Shown here piece by piece: positions 38,690 through 47,429 of a DNA stretch of 64,000 bases (within the stretch, counting starts at the first letter, position 1; every line of letters begins with the position of its first letter). The stretch comes from Vibrio sp. RE86 (GTDB lineage: Bacteria; Pseudomonadota; Gammaproteobacteria; Enterobacterales; Vibrionaceae). The notes under the pieces were generated by a model. That model was not told the DNA's origin. It did not search any database and was given only the letters and a program-made list of their open reading frames with translations. The stretch spans positions 406,215 through 470,214 of the forward strand of contig NZ_VTXI01000001.1 of NCBI RefSeq assembly GCF_013114545.1. The letters run 5' to 3'. Position numbers and translations under genes: made by a program.

Positions 38690-39526
38690 ATGAAATATCT
38701 AATCTCTCTTTGCGCCGTGCTTCTTTTGGCTGGTTGTTCAAATTCAATGTCTATACCTGATGCTGATGAAGATCCAACGTTGATGCCTCGTGGGGCTTCT
38801 TATCAAGATTTAGTCCAGTTACCTCAACCCAAGGGCAAGATTTTAGTGTCTGTTTATGACTTTAGAGATCAAACAGGACAATACAAGCCTCAACCGAACA
38901 GTAACTTCTCGACAGCAGTACCCCAAGGTGGGACAGCACTGCTCACCGCATCACTTTTGGACTCTCGTTGGTTTATTCCCCTAGAAAGGGAGGGGTTACA
39001 AAACCTATTGACTGAGCGAAAGATAATTCGTGCGGCTCAAAAAAAAGGGCAAGGAGCATCAAACCATGGTGATGAGCTTTCTGCTTTGAGCTCAGCCAAT
39101 GTGGTTATTGAAGGCGGGATTGTTGCCTACGATTCGAATATAAAAACCGGAGGCTTAGGGGCAAGATATTTAGGCATTGGTTCATCTGGTCAGTATCGAA
39201 CAGACCAAGTGACCGTTAATCTTAGAGCTGTGAACGTACGCACAGGTCAAATTCTTCTTAGCGTAACCACAAGTAAAACGATTTTCTCCCACGAGCTTAC
39301 CGCTGGTGCATTTCGTTTTATCGACTACAAAGATCTTCTAGAAGTTGAAATGGGCTACACCAATAACGAACCAGTGAATGTCGCAGTGATGTCAGCAATT
39401 GACGCCGCGGTTATTCACTTAATCGTTAGAGGGATTGGACGAGGTTTATGGCAACCCGCTGACCAAAACGATCTAAATGATCCCACCATTCAAAAGTATG
39501 CAAAGCAAACCCATCAAATTCTTTAA
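38690..39526 (+). CDS. csgG: curli secretion channel CsgG
   Basis: A 278-residue outer-membrane lipoprotein that forms the nonameric curli export pore. The lipobox LLLAGC is at the N-terminus. Conserved parts include ILVSVYDFRDQTGQYKP, PQGGTALLTASLLDSRWF and IPLEREGLQNLLTERKI. Its 3' end overlaps the stop of the convergent GGDEF gene by 4 bp. Confidence 0.95.
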   Translation: MKYLISLCAVLLLAGCSNSMSIPDADEDPTLMPRGASYQDLVQLPQPKGKILVSVYDFRDQTGQYKPQPNSNFSTAVPQGGTALLTASLLDSRWFIPLEREGLQNLLTERKIIRAAQKKGQGASNHGDELSALSSANVVIEGGIVAYDSNIKTGGLGARYLGIGSSGQYRTDQVTVNLRAVNVRTGQILLSVTTSKTIFSHELTAGAFRFIDYKDLLEVEMGYTNNEPVNVAVMSAIDAAVIHLIVRGIGRGLWQPADQNDLNDPTIQKYAKQTHQIL

Positions 39527-40617
39527 ATGACGTTTTCTCGCTGAGCATGTTTCTCAAGATACATGTTGCTGTCGGCGATGAGCATCAATTCGTGAATGCT
39601 TTTAGAGTCATGCGGATAAACGGCTCGCCCAATACTTGTTCCAATTACCAGTTCCGTATTATCCGCGAGTCTAATGGCTTGCTCGGTCTCAGTTCGGATC
39701 GTGTGCGCTAAATGGGTTAATTCAGGTGTCTGAGTAACATTACAGATTATTGCAAACTCATCCCCGCCAATTCGATAGCAGTGTGGGCTGATAACTCCAA
39801 TTCTTGCAGCGAAAGCTCTCAGAACTCTATCTCCAGCTTGATGGCCGTATCTGTCGTTGATCTGTTTAAAACTGTTTAAGTCCAAAAGTAAAAGGCAGAA
39901 TGGTTTTTTATTTTCGGTTCGGCTTCTTAACTCTTGAAATAGCGCTAATCGATTGGCAATTCCTGTCAGCGAATCAGTTAGTGACTGTTGTTTATGGAAT
40001 TCAGATTCTTTGTGAAGGATATAGGTAGCCAGAGCAACGCACACGACAAGTAAAATCAGAGAGATAAACTGAAATTGACTTAAGTCTTTCGCGGCTTTCA
40101 TTTGTAGTTCATACAGCGGGCTTTTTACGCGAAAGTTCGTGTTGACGTAATCAATCATTGATTGGAATAGTGTTTCTATTTCTTGACCTAGTAACTTGGC
40201 GTCTTTCGCTGACTTAACGTTTATTAGTTGAGGCTCTAGAGTTTTAAACTGATTGAACAAGTTTTGAAAGTAGGTTTCAGCACCAGGCAAAGAGATAAAT
40301 GTGTCCGCTTCGCGACTTGTCAAAAGCAGATCAAAGCGAGACCACGTTAGCTCGTATTTGAGTTCGGTTTTCGCATAGTTATCGATTGAGTCTGCTGAGA
40401 AAGGGGTAATTGCATTAAGTTCCGCAAACTCTTTAGTCAATTGAAACAAGAACCAAGTTGCTTGGTTTTGTTGTTCACTGTAAGAAAAAGCATGCTGTCT
40501 AGTAGCGTTTAGAAAGAATAAATTGGCAGCGATAAGTGCAACGCTGCACAGCAATAAGAGGTACTTTGCTCTTTGAAGTAGAGAAGAGGGGGTATGGTAG
40601 TTATTGCTTTTCCACAT
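39523..40617 (-). CDS. membrane-bound diguanylate cyclase (GGDEF)
   Basis: A 364-residue protein with membrane helices near residues 15-37 and 175-198, a periplasmic helical domain between them, and a C-terminal GGDEF domain (DSLTGIANRLALFQEL ... RIGGDEFAII). The active-site motif is intact, so it should make cyclic di-GMP. No RxxD inhibitory site is seen upstream of the motif. It overlaps the upstream gene by 17 bp and lies next to the curli locus, a common target of cyclic di-GMP; the link is inference. Confidence 0.9.
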   Translation of the reverse strand: MWKSNNYHTPSSLLQRAKYLLLLCSVALIAANLFFLNATRQHAFSYSEQQNQATWFLFQLTKEFAELNAITPFSADSIDNYAKTELKYELTWSRFDLLLTSREADTFISLPGAETYFQNLFNQFKTLEPQLINVKSAKDAKLLGQEIETLFQSMIDYVNTNFRVKSPLYELQMKAAKDLSQFQFISLILLVVCVALATYILHKESEFHKQQSLTDSLTGIANRLALFQELRSRTENKKPFCLLLLDLNSFKQINDRYGHQAGDRVLRAFAARIGVISPHCYRIGGDEFAIICNVTQTPELTHLAHTIRTETEQAIRLADNTELVIGTSIGRAVYPHDSKSIHELMLIADSNMYLEKHAQRENVI

Positions 40618-41083
40618 CTTTATGTCTATGAATCAATATCTCGTCAATTTGCCACACCATTTGAGAGTGGTATACGGCATTGTTAATGTCAGCATGCTCG
40701 TCAAGGTTGAAGATCAGCCAGTAGGGCCCTTTGTCTCGCACTTTCATCTTCTTATCATTCATCTTATACGCAACAATCGGTTGGTACTTTTCTATATCGT
40801 CAATTTGTGAGCTTGCGGCATAGTCATTGAGGGCAATAAAGGACACTGAAAATGCATCATCAATATTGAGATGCGTTAGCAGGTCGGTAACTTTAAAACC
40901 AGTAAAAGAATTTTTACCCTTAAACCAAGGAAGTGAAGTAGCAAACGTTGTAGATGGGAGATGTTTGATGATGTCACTGTGTGGGAGCGTTTTTTCTTGC
41001 TCTTCAGGAATTCGAATGACAAGTTCTGAGCTAAAGACATTAGCACAGAATAAGAGGATAAATACCGGTAATATTGACCTCAT
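40601..41083 (-). CDS. periplasmic molybdopterin-oxidoreductase-like sensor partner
   Basis: A 160-residue exported protein (signal MRSILPVFILLFCANVFSS). The central FTGFKVTDLL, LNDYAASSQIDDIEKYQPIV and KGPYWLIFNLDE segments resemble the sulfite-oxidase-type molybdopterin-binding fold often found beside signalling proteins. A conserved catalytic Cys is not evident, so it may bind a ligand rather than act as enzyme. Its stop overlaps the start of the diguanylate cyclase, suggesting a sensor-output pair. ATG 41083 has GGAG upstream. Confidence 0.65.
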   Translation of the reverse strand: MRSILPVFILLFCANVFSSELVIRIPEEQEKTLPHSDIIKHLPSTTFATSLPWFKGKNSFTGFKVTDLLTHLNIDDAFSVSFIALNDYAASSQIDDIEKYQPIVAYKMNDKKMKVRDKGPYWLIFNLDEHADINNAVYHSQMVWQIDEILIHRHKDVEKQ

Positions 41084-41370
41084 AAGAACTCCAAGCAAAG
41101 CCATAAGTAATAAATCTATCTATAGAACATTATATGTTCGAATATTTATAAATGAAATCAATTTCTATGATTGATTGGGTGAATGATAGCCGCCATTGAA
41201 CAGAGAGGGTTCCTCATCAAGCAGTTGGAACTGATGTGCTAATTGAATGAAATTTGAACTTTTTTAGTGCCTTTCTGTGACTTCGATTGTTATTTGATTC
41301 TATTTCGTTACAATGCGAGTTCTTTCCTGAGTTGTGCATCCGTATTTGCGCAGAAAGGACACGAATTCTC

Positions 41371-41449
41371 GTCTTTAATCTTAGAATTCTCATTAAAGAC
41401 TCGTTTTAAATTGCATGTGTTGCTTGGTGTGCAACACCACTGTAAAGGA
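41371..41449 (+). promoter_or_regulatory. thrS translational operator with tRNA-Thr anticodon mimic
   Basis: Two hairpins lie before the thrS ribosome site. The first pairs GTCTTTAAT (41371-41379) with ATTAAAGAC (41392-41400). The second pairs GTGTTGC (41417-41423) with GCAACAC (41431-41437) around a 7-nt loop TTGGTGT, in which positions 3-5 are GGT after a T, just like the anticodon loop of tRNA-Thr(GGU) with its U33. The AAGGA site is at 41445-41449. In E. coli, ThrRS represses its own mRNA by binding such mimics. The structure is seen; the function is by analogy. Confidence 0.75.
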
Positions 41450-41456
41450 TATGTTA

Positions 41457-43385
41457 ATGCCTATTATTACTCTTCCTGACGGCAGTCAGCGTCAGTTCGA
41501 CAACCCTGTTTCTACTCTTGATGTTGCTCAATCTATCGGTCCTGGTCTTGCGAAAGCAACCATCGCTGGTCGTGTAGATGGCAACCGTGTTGATGCATGT
41601 GATCTTATTGAACAAGATGCAAGCCTTGAAATCATCACAGTAAAAGATGAAGTAGATGGTCTAGAAATCGTTCGTCACTCATGTGCTCACCTGTTAGGTC
41701 ACGCGATCAAGCAGCTTTACCCTGAAGCAAAAATGGCGATCGGTCCAACTATCGATAACGGTTTCTACTACGATATCGACCTTGAGTACTCTCTAACGCA
41801 AGAAGATCTCGAGAAGATCGAAAAGCGTATGAAAGAGCTTGCGAAGACCAAATACCAAGTTATCAAGAAAAAGGTAAGCTGGCAGGAAGCACGCGATGCA
41901 TTTGAAGCTCGCGGTGAAACATACAAGATGGAAATCTTGGACGAAAACGTCTCTCGTGATGATCGTCCAGGTCTATACCATCATGAAGAATACATCGATA
42001 TGTGTCGTGGTCCACACGTACCACATATGGGTTTCTGTCAGCACTTTACGCTACTGAACGTAGCAGGTGCATACTGGCGTGGTAACAGTGACAACAAGAT
42101 GCTTCAACGTATCTACGGTACTGCATTCCACGACAAAAAAGCGCTTAAAGCACACCTAACTCGCCTAGAAGAAGCGGCGAAGCGTGACCACCGTAAGATT
42201 GGTAAGCAACTAGACCTATTCCATATGCAGCAAGAAGCACCAGGCATGGTGTTCTGGCATCACAATGGTTGGTCTATTTTCCGTGACCTAGAAGTATTTG
42301 TTCGCGAAAAATTGACAGAGTACGGCTACCAAGAAGTAAAAGGTCCGCTTATTATGGACCGCGTTCTTTGGGAACGCTCTGGTCACTGGGACAAGTACGC
42401 AGAAGCAATGTTTACGACTTCTTCAGAGAACCGTGAATACGCGCTTAAGCCAATGAACTGTCCAGGTCACGTACAGATCTTCAACCAAGGTCTAAAATCT
42501 TACCGTGATTTACCACTGCGTATGGCAGAGTTTGGTTCATGTCACCGTAATGAGCCATCTGGTGCACTACACGGCATTATGCGTGTACGTGGTTTCACTC
42601 AAGATGATGCTCATATCTTCTGTACTGAAAGTCAGATTCAAGAAGAAGTGACTAGTTGTATCAAAATGGTGTACGATACATACCAGACATTTGGTTTCGA
42701 CAATATCGTTGTTAAACTGTCTACTCGTCCTGAAAAGCGTGTTGGTTCAGATGAGATCTGGGATCAGTCTGAAGAAGCGCTCAAGCAGTCTCTTGAAGCG
42801 ATGGATATCGCCTATGAAATTCAAGAAGGCGAAGGTGCGTTTTACGGTCCGAAGATTGAATTTACACTTCATGACTGTTTAGATCGTGCATGGCAATGTG
42901 GTACAGTACAGCTCGATTTCAATTTACCAGGCCGTCTAGGTGCAACTTACGTTGATGAAAATAACGAGCGTCAAACGCCAGTTATGATTCACCGTGCGAT
43001 TTTAGGTTCACTAGAACGATTCATCGGTATTTTGATTGAAGAATACTATGGCTTCTTCCCAACTTGGTTGTCGCCAGAACAGGCTGTAATCATGAACATT
43101 ACTGATAAACAGTCAGATTATGTTCAGGAAGTGGCACAAAAACTACAAAAATGTGGAATTAGAGCTAAAGCGGACTTGAGAAATGAGAAGATTGGCTTTA
43201 AAATCCGCGAACACACTTTGAAGCGTGTACCGTTTATGCTTGTTTGTGGCGACCAAGAAATGGAAGCTGGCGAAATTGCAGTACGTACTCGTAAAGGCAA
43301 AGATCTCGGCAAGTTTAAAGTGGATGACTTTATTTCATACATCCAAGACGAGATTTCAAGCCGTAAGCTCAATCTGGAGGAATAA
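41457..43385 (+). CDS. thrS: threonyl-tRNA synthetase
   Basis: A 642-residue class II synthetase that charges tRNA-Thr. It has an N-terminal TGS domain, an editing domain with [10 protein letters not shown], and the catalytic core with MNCPGHV (zinc Cys), motif 2 [15 protein letters not shown] and motif 3 near [16 protein letters not shown], then an anticodon-binding domain. ATG 41457 fits AAGGA at 41445-41449; the frame is open upstream from 41415. First of thrS-infC-rpmI-rplT. Confidence 0.97.
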   Translation: MPIITLPDGSQRQFDNPVSTLDVAQSIGPGLAKATIAGRVDGNRVDACDLIEQDASLEIITVKDEVDGLEIVRHSCAHLLGHAIKQLYPEAKMAIGPTIDNGFYYDIDLEYSLTQEDLEKIEKRMKELAKTKYQVIKKKVSWQEARDAFEARGETYKMEILDENVSRDDRPGLYHHEEYIDMCRGPHVPHMGFCQHFTLLNVAGAYWRGNSDNKMLQRIYGTAFHDKKALKAHLTRLEEAAKRDHRKIGKQLDLFHMQQEAPGMVFWHHNGWSIFRDLEVFVREKLTEYGYQEVKGPLIMDRVLWERSGHWDKYAEAMFTTSSENREYALKPMNCPGHVQIFNQGLKSYRDLPLRMAEFGSCHRNEPSGALHGIMRVRGFTQDDAHIFCTESQIQEEVTSCIKMVYDTYQTFGFDNIVVKLSTRPEKRVGSDEIWDQSEEALKQSLEAMDIAYEIQEGEGAFYGPKIEFTLHDCLDRAWQCGTVQLDFNLPGRLGATYVDENNERQTPVMIHRAILGSLERFIGILIEEYYGFFPTWLSPEQAVIMNITDKQSDYVQEVAQKLQKCGIRAKADLRNEKIGFKIREHTLKRVPFMLVCGDQEMEAGEIAVRTRKGKDLGKFKVDDFISYIQDEISSRKLNLEE

Positions 43386-43388
43386 ACT

Positions 43389-43940
43389 ATTAAAGGCGGA
43401 AGACGCGGCCAAGTACCGGCCAAACAAAATGCTCATCGTTTAAACGGTGAAATTCGTGGCGTTCGTGAAGTTCGTTTAACTGGCGCTGATGGTGAATCAG
43501 TTGGCGTTGTTTCTATTCAAGAAGCAGTAGCAGCCGCTGAAGAAGCGGGTATGGATCTGGTAGAAATCAGTCCAAATGCTGAGCCACCAGTATGTCGTGT
43601 AATGGACTACGGTAAATTCCTCTTTGAGAAGAGCAAATCTGCTAAAGAGCAGAAGAAGAAGCAAAAGCAGGTTCAGATTAAGGAAGTAAAATTCCGTCCT
43701 GGAACTGATATTGGAGACTATCAGGTAAAACTACGCAACCTGACGCGTTTCCTTGAAGAAGGCAACAAAGTGAAGGTAACAATTCGCTTCCGTGGCCGAG
43801 AAATGGCACACCAAGAGATCGGTGTTGACGTTCTAAATCGTCTTAAGGAAGACACTGTTGATTTAGCAGTAGTGGAATCTTTCCCTAAGAAGATCGAAGG
43901 TCGTCAGATGATCATGGTTCTTGCCCCTAAAAAGAAGTAA
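43389..43940 (+). CDS. infC: translation initiation factor IF-3, AUU start
   Basis: A 183-residue IF-3. The start is ATT at 43389, with GGAGGA at 43376-43381 and the first codons ATT AAA GGC GGA, as in E. coli infC. The first ATG in frame (43551) would lose a third of the protein, including [15 protein letters not shown]-3 rejects non-AUG starts, so the AUU start gives autoregulation. The gene lies 3 bp after thrS. Confidence 0.96.
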   Translation: MKGGRRGQVPAKQNAHRLNGEIRGVREVRLTGADGESVGVVSIQEAVAAAEEAGMDLVEISPNAEPPVCRVMDYGKFLFEKSKSAKEQKKKQKQVQIKEVKFRPGTDIGDYQVKLRNLTRFLEEGNKVKVTIRFRGREMAHQEIGVDVLNRLKEDTVDLAVVESFPKKIEGRQMIMVLAPKKK

Positions 43941-44046
43941 TTAACGGCTTTGCAAGTAATTGAACTCAGTTGCCGTAAGGTGGCTGGGTTTTGTTCGCCC
44001 TAATTACTATTGTTTAATACAACTCAACAATGCGGAGTTATTCATC

Positions 44047-44241
44047 ATGCCTAAGATGAAAACCAACAAAGGTGCTGCTAAGCGTTTTAAGAAAACTGCT
44101 GGTGGTATTAAGTTTAAGCACGCTACTAAACGTCACATCCTGACTAAGCGTACTACTAAGAACAAGCGTCAGCTTCGTCCAAATGCAATCCTTCCTAAGT
44201 GTGAAGTGGCTGCAGTTGCTCGTATGCTACCATACGCATAA
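44047..44241 (+). CDS. rpmI: 50S ribosomal protein L35
   Basis: A 64-residue basic ribosomal protein starting [23 protein letters not shown] 44047 follows GCGGAG. The 106 bp between infC and rpmI could fold into the leader through which L20 represses rpmI-rplT in E. coli, but I did not identify the fold. Confidence 0.97.
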   Translation: MPKMKTNKGAAKRFKKTAGGIKFKHATKRHILTKRTTKNKRQLRPNAILPKCEVAAVARMLPYA

Positions 44242-44282
44242 TTCTTTTTAGTTTATCAATCGTTTAGTTTAGGAGAAGCATA

Positions 44283-44636
44283 ATGCCTCGCGTAAAACGT
44301 GGTGTACAAGCTCGTGCACGTCATAAGAAAGTTCTAAAACAAGCTAAAGGTTACTATGGTGCACGTTCACGTGTTTACCGCGTAGCTTTCCAAGCAGTTA
44401 CTAAAGCTGGTCAATACGCTTACCGTGACCGTCGCAACAAGAAACGTCAATTCCGTCAACTATGGATTGCACGTATCAACGCGGCATCTCGTCAGAATGG
44501 TCTATCTTACAGCCGTTTCATCAACGGTCTTAAGAAAGCATCTATCGAGATCGACCGTAAGATCCTTGCTGACATCGCGGTATTCGACAAAGCTGCATTC
44601 GCAGTTCTAGTTGAAAAAGCGAAAGCTGCTCTTTAA
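44283..44636 (+). CDS. rplT: 50S ribosomal protein L20
   Basis: A 117-residue ribosomal protein starting [20 protein letters not shown]; the N-terminal tail is needed for 23S rRNA assembly. AGGAG at 44271-44275. Last gene of the operon, followed by a strong terminator and the convergent integrase gene. Confidence 0.98.
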   Translation: MPRVKRGVQARARHKKVLKQAKGYYGARSRVYRVAFQAVTKAGQYAYRDRRNKKRQFRQLWIARINAASRQNGLSYSRFINGLKKASIEIDRKILADIAVFDKAAFAVLVEKAKAAL

Positions 44637-44663
44637 TTAGAGTCAGTGATTAGGATTAAGGAA

Positions 44664-44688
44664 AGAGGAGCTTAGGCTCCTCTTTTTT
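44664..44688 (+). terminator. terminator of the thrS-rplT operon
   Basis: Perfect 8-bp stem AGAGGAGC / GCTCCTCT with loop TTAG and a run of T. Confidence 0.95.
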
Positions 44689-44705
44689 GTATCTAAAATT
44701 CCTTT

Positions 44706-45668
44706 CTATAAGTTTGAAAGAGGGCTTTTTACACCATTGGCCCCTCTATCTAGTACATGGGTATAGATCTGTGTTGTCCTTATGTCACTGTGCCCGAGTT
44801 GCTCTTGCACGGTTCGAATATCTGCTCCTGACTCTAGTAGGTGTGTTGCAAAGCTATGTCTGAGTGTATGACAGGTGACGTTTTTGTCTATGCCGGCGTC
44901 TTTGGCTGAACGCTTCACTGCTCTTTGAAGTGCGACTACATTGATATGATGGCGGCGAAGCAGGTTTGACTCAGGATCAACGGCAAGCTTGGTCGAAGGG
45001 AATAGATAATGCCAATTAAATTCGAGTTCAGCGCCAGAGTATTTCTTTTGTAGCGAGGGGGAGAGCCACACGCCGCTATATCCTGGGGTGTTCATATCTT
45101 TACGGTAGTAGCGAAGCGCGAGTGCTTCTTGTTCTTTTAGCATTGGAACTAATTCTTTTGCCAATGTGACGACACGGTTTTTTCCTCCTTTCCCTTGCCA
45201 GATTCGAATCGCAGAATAGTGATAATCGATATCTTGAACTCGCAATCTGACGGCTTCCATGACTCTTAAACCAGAACCGTAAAGCAGCATGATATGGAGC
45301 TTATATCTTGGATCGATATGTTGTAGAAATCGGCGTGTTTCCTCCTTAGTCAGTACCACTGGGAGTTTTCTATCAAGCATCGACTTTTGGAACTTCATTT
45401 CGGATTTTAGTGGTGCCCTTAAGTAGTCACGATAGAGGAAGTTAACCGCGTTAAGTGCCAGCGCTTGGGTTTTGGCTGCCACTTTATCGTTTAGTGCGAG
45501 ATGAGTTAAGAAGGCTTCTACGTCTCTTTCTGAGAGCTTTGAAGGGTGACACATATCATGAAAAGTGATGAATCGTGAAATCCACGTAATGTAAGCATCA
45601 ATCGTTTTGGTCGCGTAATGCCGGGCTCGCATGTGCTCTTTCAAACTTAAAATAAACTGTGTCTTCAT
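44706..45668 (-). CDS. intIA: integron integrase, Vibrio IntIA/IntI4 type
   Basis: A 320-residue tyrosine recombinase. The catalytic residues are visible: Arg in YGSGLRVMEAVRLR, HTLRHSFATHL, LGHSDIRTTQIYTHV with the nucleophile Tyr. The insertion typical of integron integrases that binds folded attC sites is seen near LEFNWHYLFPSTKLAVDP. The length and the place after rplT are those of the V. cholerae superintegron integrase. The frame is complete. However, no cassette array with attC repeats is seen in its usual place upstream, so the locus looks empty. Confidence 0.95.
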   Translation of the reverse strand: MKTQFILSLKEHMRARHYATKTIDAYITWISRFITFHDMCHPSKLSERDVEAFLTHLALNDKVAAKTQALALNAVNFLYRDYLRAPLKSEMKFQKSMLDRKLPVVLTKEETRRFLQHIDPRYKLHIMLLYGSGLRVMEAVRLRVQDIDYHYSAIRIWQGKGGKNRVVTLAKELVPMLKEQEALALRYYRKDMNTPGYSGVWLSPSLQKKYSGAELEFNWHYLFPSTKLAVDPESNLLRRHHINVVALQRAVKRSAKDAGIDKNVTCHTLRHSFATHLLESGADIRTVQEQLGHSDIRTTQIYTHVLDRGANGVKSPLSNL

Positions 45669-45967
45669 ATTCCCTTAGCGTTCGTTGATTCCGATCTACC
45701 CACAATGTTGTGATCATCAAAGGTATGCAACCAGTATGTTCATCGCTCGAAAAAGAATGCGACGAGAAGTGCTGTTACTGATGCTAAGGCATTAGGATAC
45801 GTTACTCAAACCTGTGAGGTGTGAAGCTTGCGAGGGAGTATCATAGTTGGGACATTATTAGCATCGAGGCCACCTTTTTAATAAAGGATGAAACGGCTCG
45901 ATGTTCCCAAGCTTCAAAGTCAGTATGATTCATTCGTATTATTAATAACTTAGTAGGGAAACAAAGA
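45669..45967. promoter_or_regulatory. intIA upstream region, place of attI, with a long inverted repeat
   Basis: Contains no gene. GAAGCTTG (45823-45830) and CAAGCTTC (45908-45915), and inside them CATCGAG (45862-45868) and CTCGATG (45897-45903), form a nested imperfect palindrome of 93 bp. The attI site should be here, but I cannot point to its core with confidence. No LexA box of the CTGT-N8-ACAG form is evident. Confidence 0.5.
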
Positions 45968-46441
45968 GTGAGAAATATGTTAGCTATCATAGTTGCTGTT
46001 GTCGTCGCCTATAGTCCGGTTTGTATTGCGAATACCAAAAGTGATTCAGTGGCTAAGTTGCTTGAAGTTATGAAAATCGACGACCAAATGAAGGGTGGTT
46101 TCGAAGCAATGTTGCCGACTATTCATCAATTAGCGGCGCGCCTACAGTTAAGTGCTGATGAAACGGAAGAGCTGAAAAACATCTATCGTGACTGGTTCCA
46201 AAATGATGTCGATAGGTTCTATATAGGCTCTCAAATAGCGGACTTGTACTCAGACACCTTTAGCCAAAGTGAAATCGAAGAGATTATTCAGTTTTACCAA
46301 ACGCCAACGGGCAGAAAGCTCGTGAATAAATCTCCAGAACTGACTAAGCTTGGAGCGCAAATTGGGCTCGAAGAAGCACAGCGAAAACAGCAACAGTTGC
46401 TCGAGAAGCTCACTCCTTTTATTGAAAAACACCAACCTTAG
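45968..46441 (+). CDS. exported DUF2059 protein
   Basis: A 157-residue protein with an N-terminal signal (MLAIIVAVVVAYSPVCIA). It matches the DUF2059 form: SQSEIEEIIQFYQTPTGRKLVNKSPE is the conserved core. Predicted periplasmic and helical; function unknown. The start is GTG 45968 with AGGGA upstream. It is followed at 23 bp by the ASCH gene. Confidence 0.8.
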   Translation: MRNMLAIIVAVVVAYSPVCIANTKSDSVAKLLEVMKIDDQMKGGFEAMLPTIHQLAARLQLSADETEELKNIYRDWFQNDVDRFYIGSQIADLYSDTFSQSEIEEIIQFYQTPTGRKLVNKSPELTKLGAQIGLEEAQRKQQQLLEKLTPFIEKHQP

Positions 46442-46464
46442 TAAGCGATAGGAAGTCGACCACA

Positions 46465-46929
46465 ATGGATGATAGAAGTAAGCAATTTCTACAGCAATAC
46501 CTTGATACCCTCGATGAAAGCGAAGCTAAAAAATACCAATCATTTAGCGCGGATTACTTTTGTGCGGACGAATACAATGCCAATTTATGCGCTGAGCTTA
46601 TTTTAAAAGGCAAAAAGCAAGCTTCCTGCAGTATGGAGCATTGGTATAGCCACGAAGGTGAAGTGATGCCTCAAACTGGCCACTTACAGGTCGTGACCAA
46701 CTGGGAAGGCGAACCAGTGTGTATCATAGAGATTACTTCAGTCGAGCTCAGTCGTTACTGCGACGTTACTTCGGAATTTGCTGCTGCCGAAGGTGAAGGT
46801 GACCAAACCCTAGAGTGGTGGAGAGATGCGCATTGGCGATTTTTCTCACGGGAGTGTGAAGAGTTAGGGATTGAGCCTCAACAGACCATGCTGTTGGTCT
46901 TAGAGCGATTTAAGACGGTGTATAGCTAA
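46465..46929 (+). CDS. ASCH domain protein
   Basis: A 154-residue protein of the ASCH superfamily, proposed to bind RNA and linked to the PUA fold; some members hydrolyse acetylated cytidine. The segments LILKGKKQASCSMEHWY and PVCIIEITSVELSRYCDVT are typical, as is the FAAAEGEGDQTLEWWRDAHW stretch. It is a common cassette gene in integrons, but no attC is seen after it. Substrate unknown. Confidence 0.85.
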   Translation: MDDRSKQFLQQYLDTLDESEAKKYQSFSADYFCADEYNANLCAELILKGKKQASCSMEHWYSHEGEVMPQTGHLQVVTNWEGEPVCIIEITSVELSRYCDVTSEFAAAEGEGDQTLEWWRDAHWRFFSRECEELGIEPQQTMLLVLERFKTVYS

Positions 46930-46988
46930 GATCGAATCTTAGGCTAACAAAAGACGGCTAGAAACGTTAAGTATGTAAAGGAGTACAG

Positions 46989-47375
46989 ATGAAAGCATCG
47001 AAATGGCTGGTTTATGCGTCAGGGATATTCTTTCTTGGCTACGGAATATTATTTACCGTGTTCCCTATTGAAGCTTCAAGCTTTGTGACAGGAGGCTCTC
47101 CTCAAGTCTCCTCTGGGATAACGGATATGAGAGCAACTTATGGCGGTATGTCTATCGCCGCAAGTATCATCATGTTCATACTTGGCTCGCGCAAGGAATC
47201 ACTTTCTTTCGGGCTCTCTGTCGTCGCTATTACCCTTTACGCAATGGCATTTACTCGATTGTTGGGCATGATGATTGATGGTGACCCAAACGTACTGATG
47301 TACCTCTACTTCGTTGGCGAATTTACGTTTGCAACGCTCGCGATGGTTTTTCAACGAAAGCATTTTACGACTTGA
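46989..47375 (+). CDS. DUF4345 membrane protein
   Basis: A 128-residue protein with four predicted membrane helices (WLVYASGIFFLGYGILFTVF and so on) and the conserved TDMRATYGGMSIA of DUF4345. Function unknown. AAAGGAG upstream supports ATG 46989. Confidence 0.8.
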   Translation: MKASKWLVYASGIFFLGYGILFTVFPIEASSFVTGGSPQVSSGITDMRATYGGMSIAASIIMFILGSRKESLSFGLSVVAITLYAMAFTRLLGMMIDGDPNVLMYLYFVGEFTFATLAMVFQRKHFTT

Positions 47376-47382
47376 AAATAAA

Positions 47383-47414
47383 AACAGCGTCCTACCGGTA
47401 AGTACGACGCTGTT
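47383..47414. terminator. possible bidirectional terminator
   Basis: Stem AACAGCGTC / GACGCTGTT with a 14-nt loop, between convergent genes. The T-runs are weak. Confidence 0.55.
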
Positions 47415-47429
47415 GCTGAAGTAAATTTG

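Noticed and set aside
43551..43940. infC starting at the first ATG
   Set aside because: It would lose 54 residues of the conserved N-terminal domain; the ATT start fits known infC genes.
45669..45760. LexA box before intIA
   Set aside because: No CTGT-N8-ACAG match; the closest stretch (CTGGTTGCATACC on the minus strand) lacks the second half.
46930..46988. attC-like bases (GGCTAAC ... GTTAAGT) after the ASCH gene
   Set aside because: The gap is 59 bp, too short for a Vibrio attC (about 120 bp), and the left core does not fit RYYYAAC.
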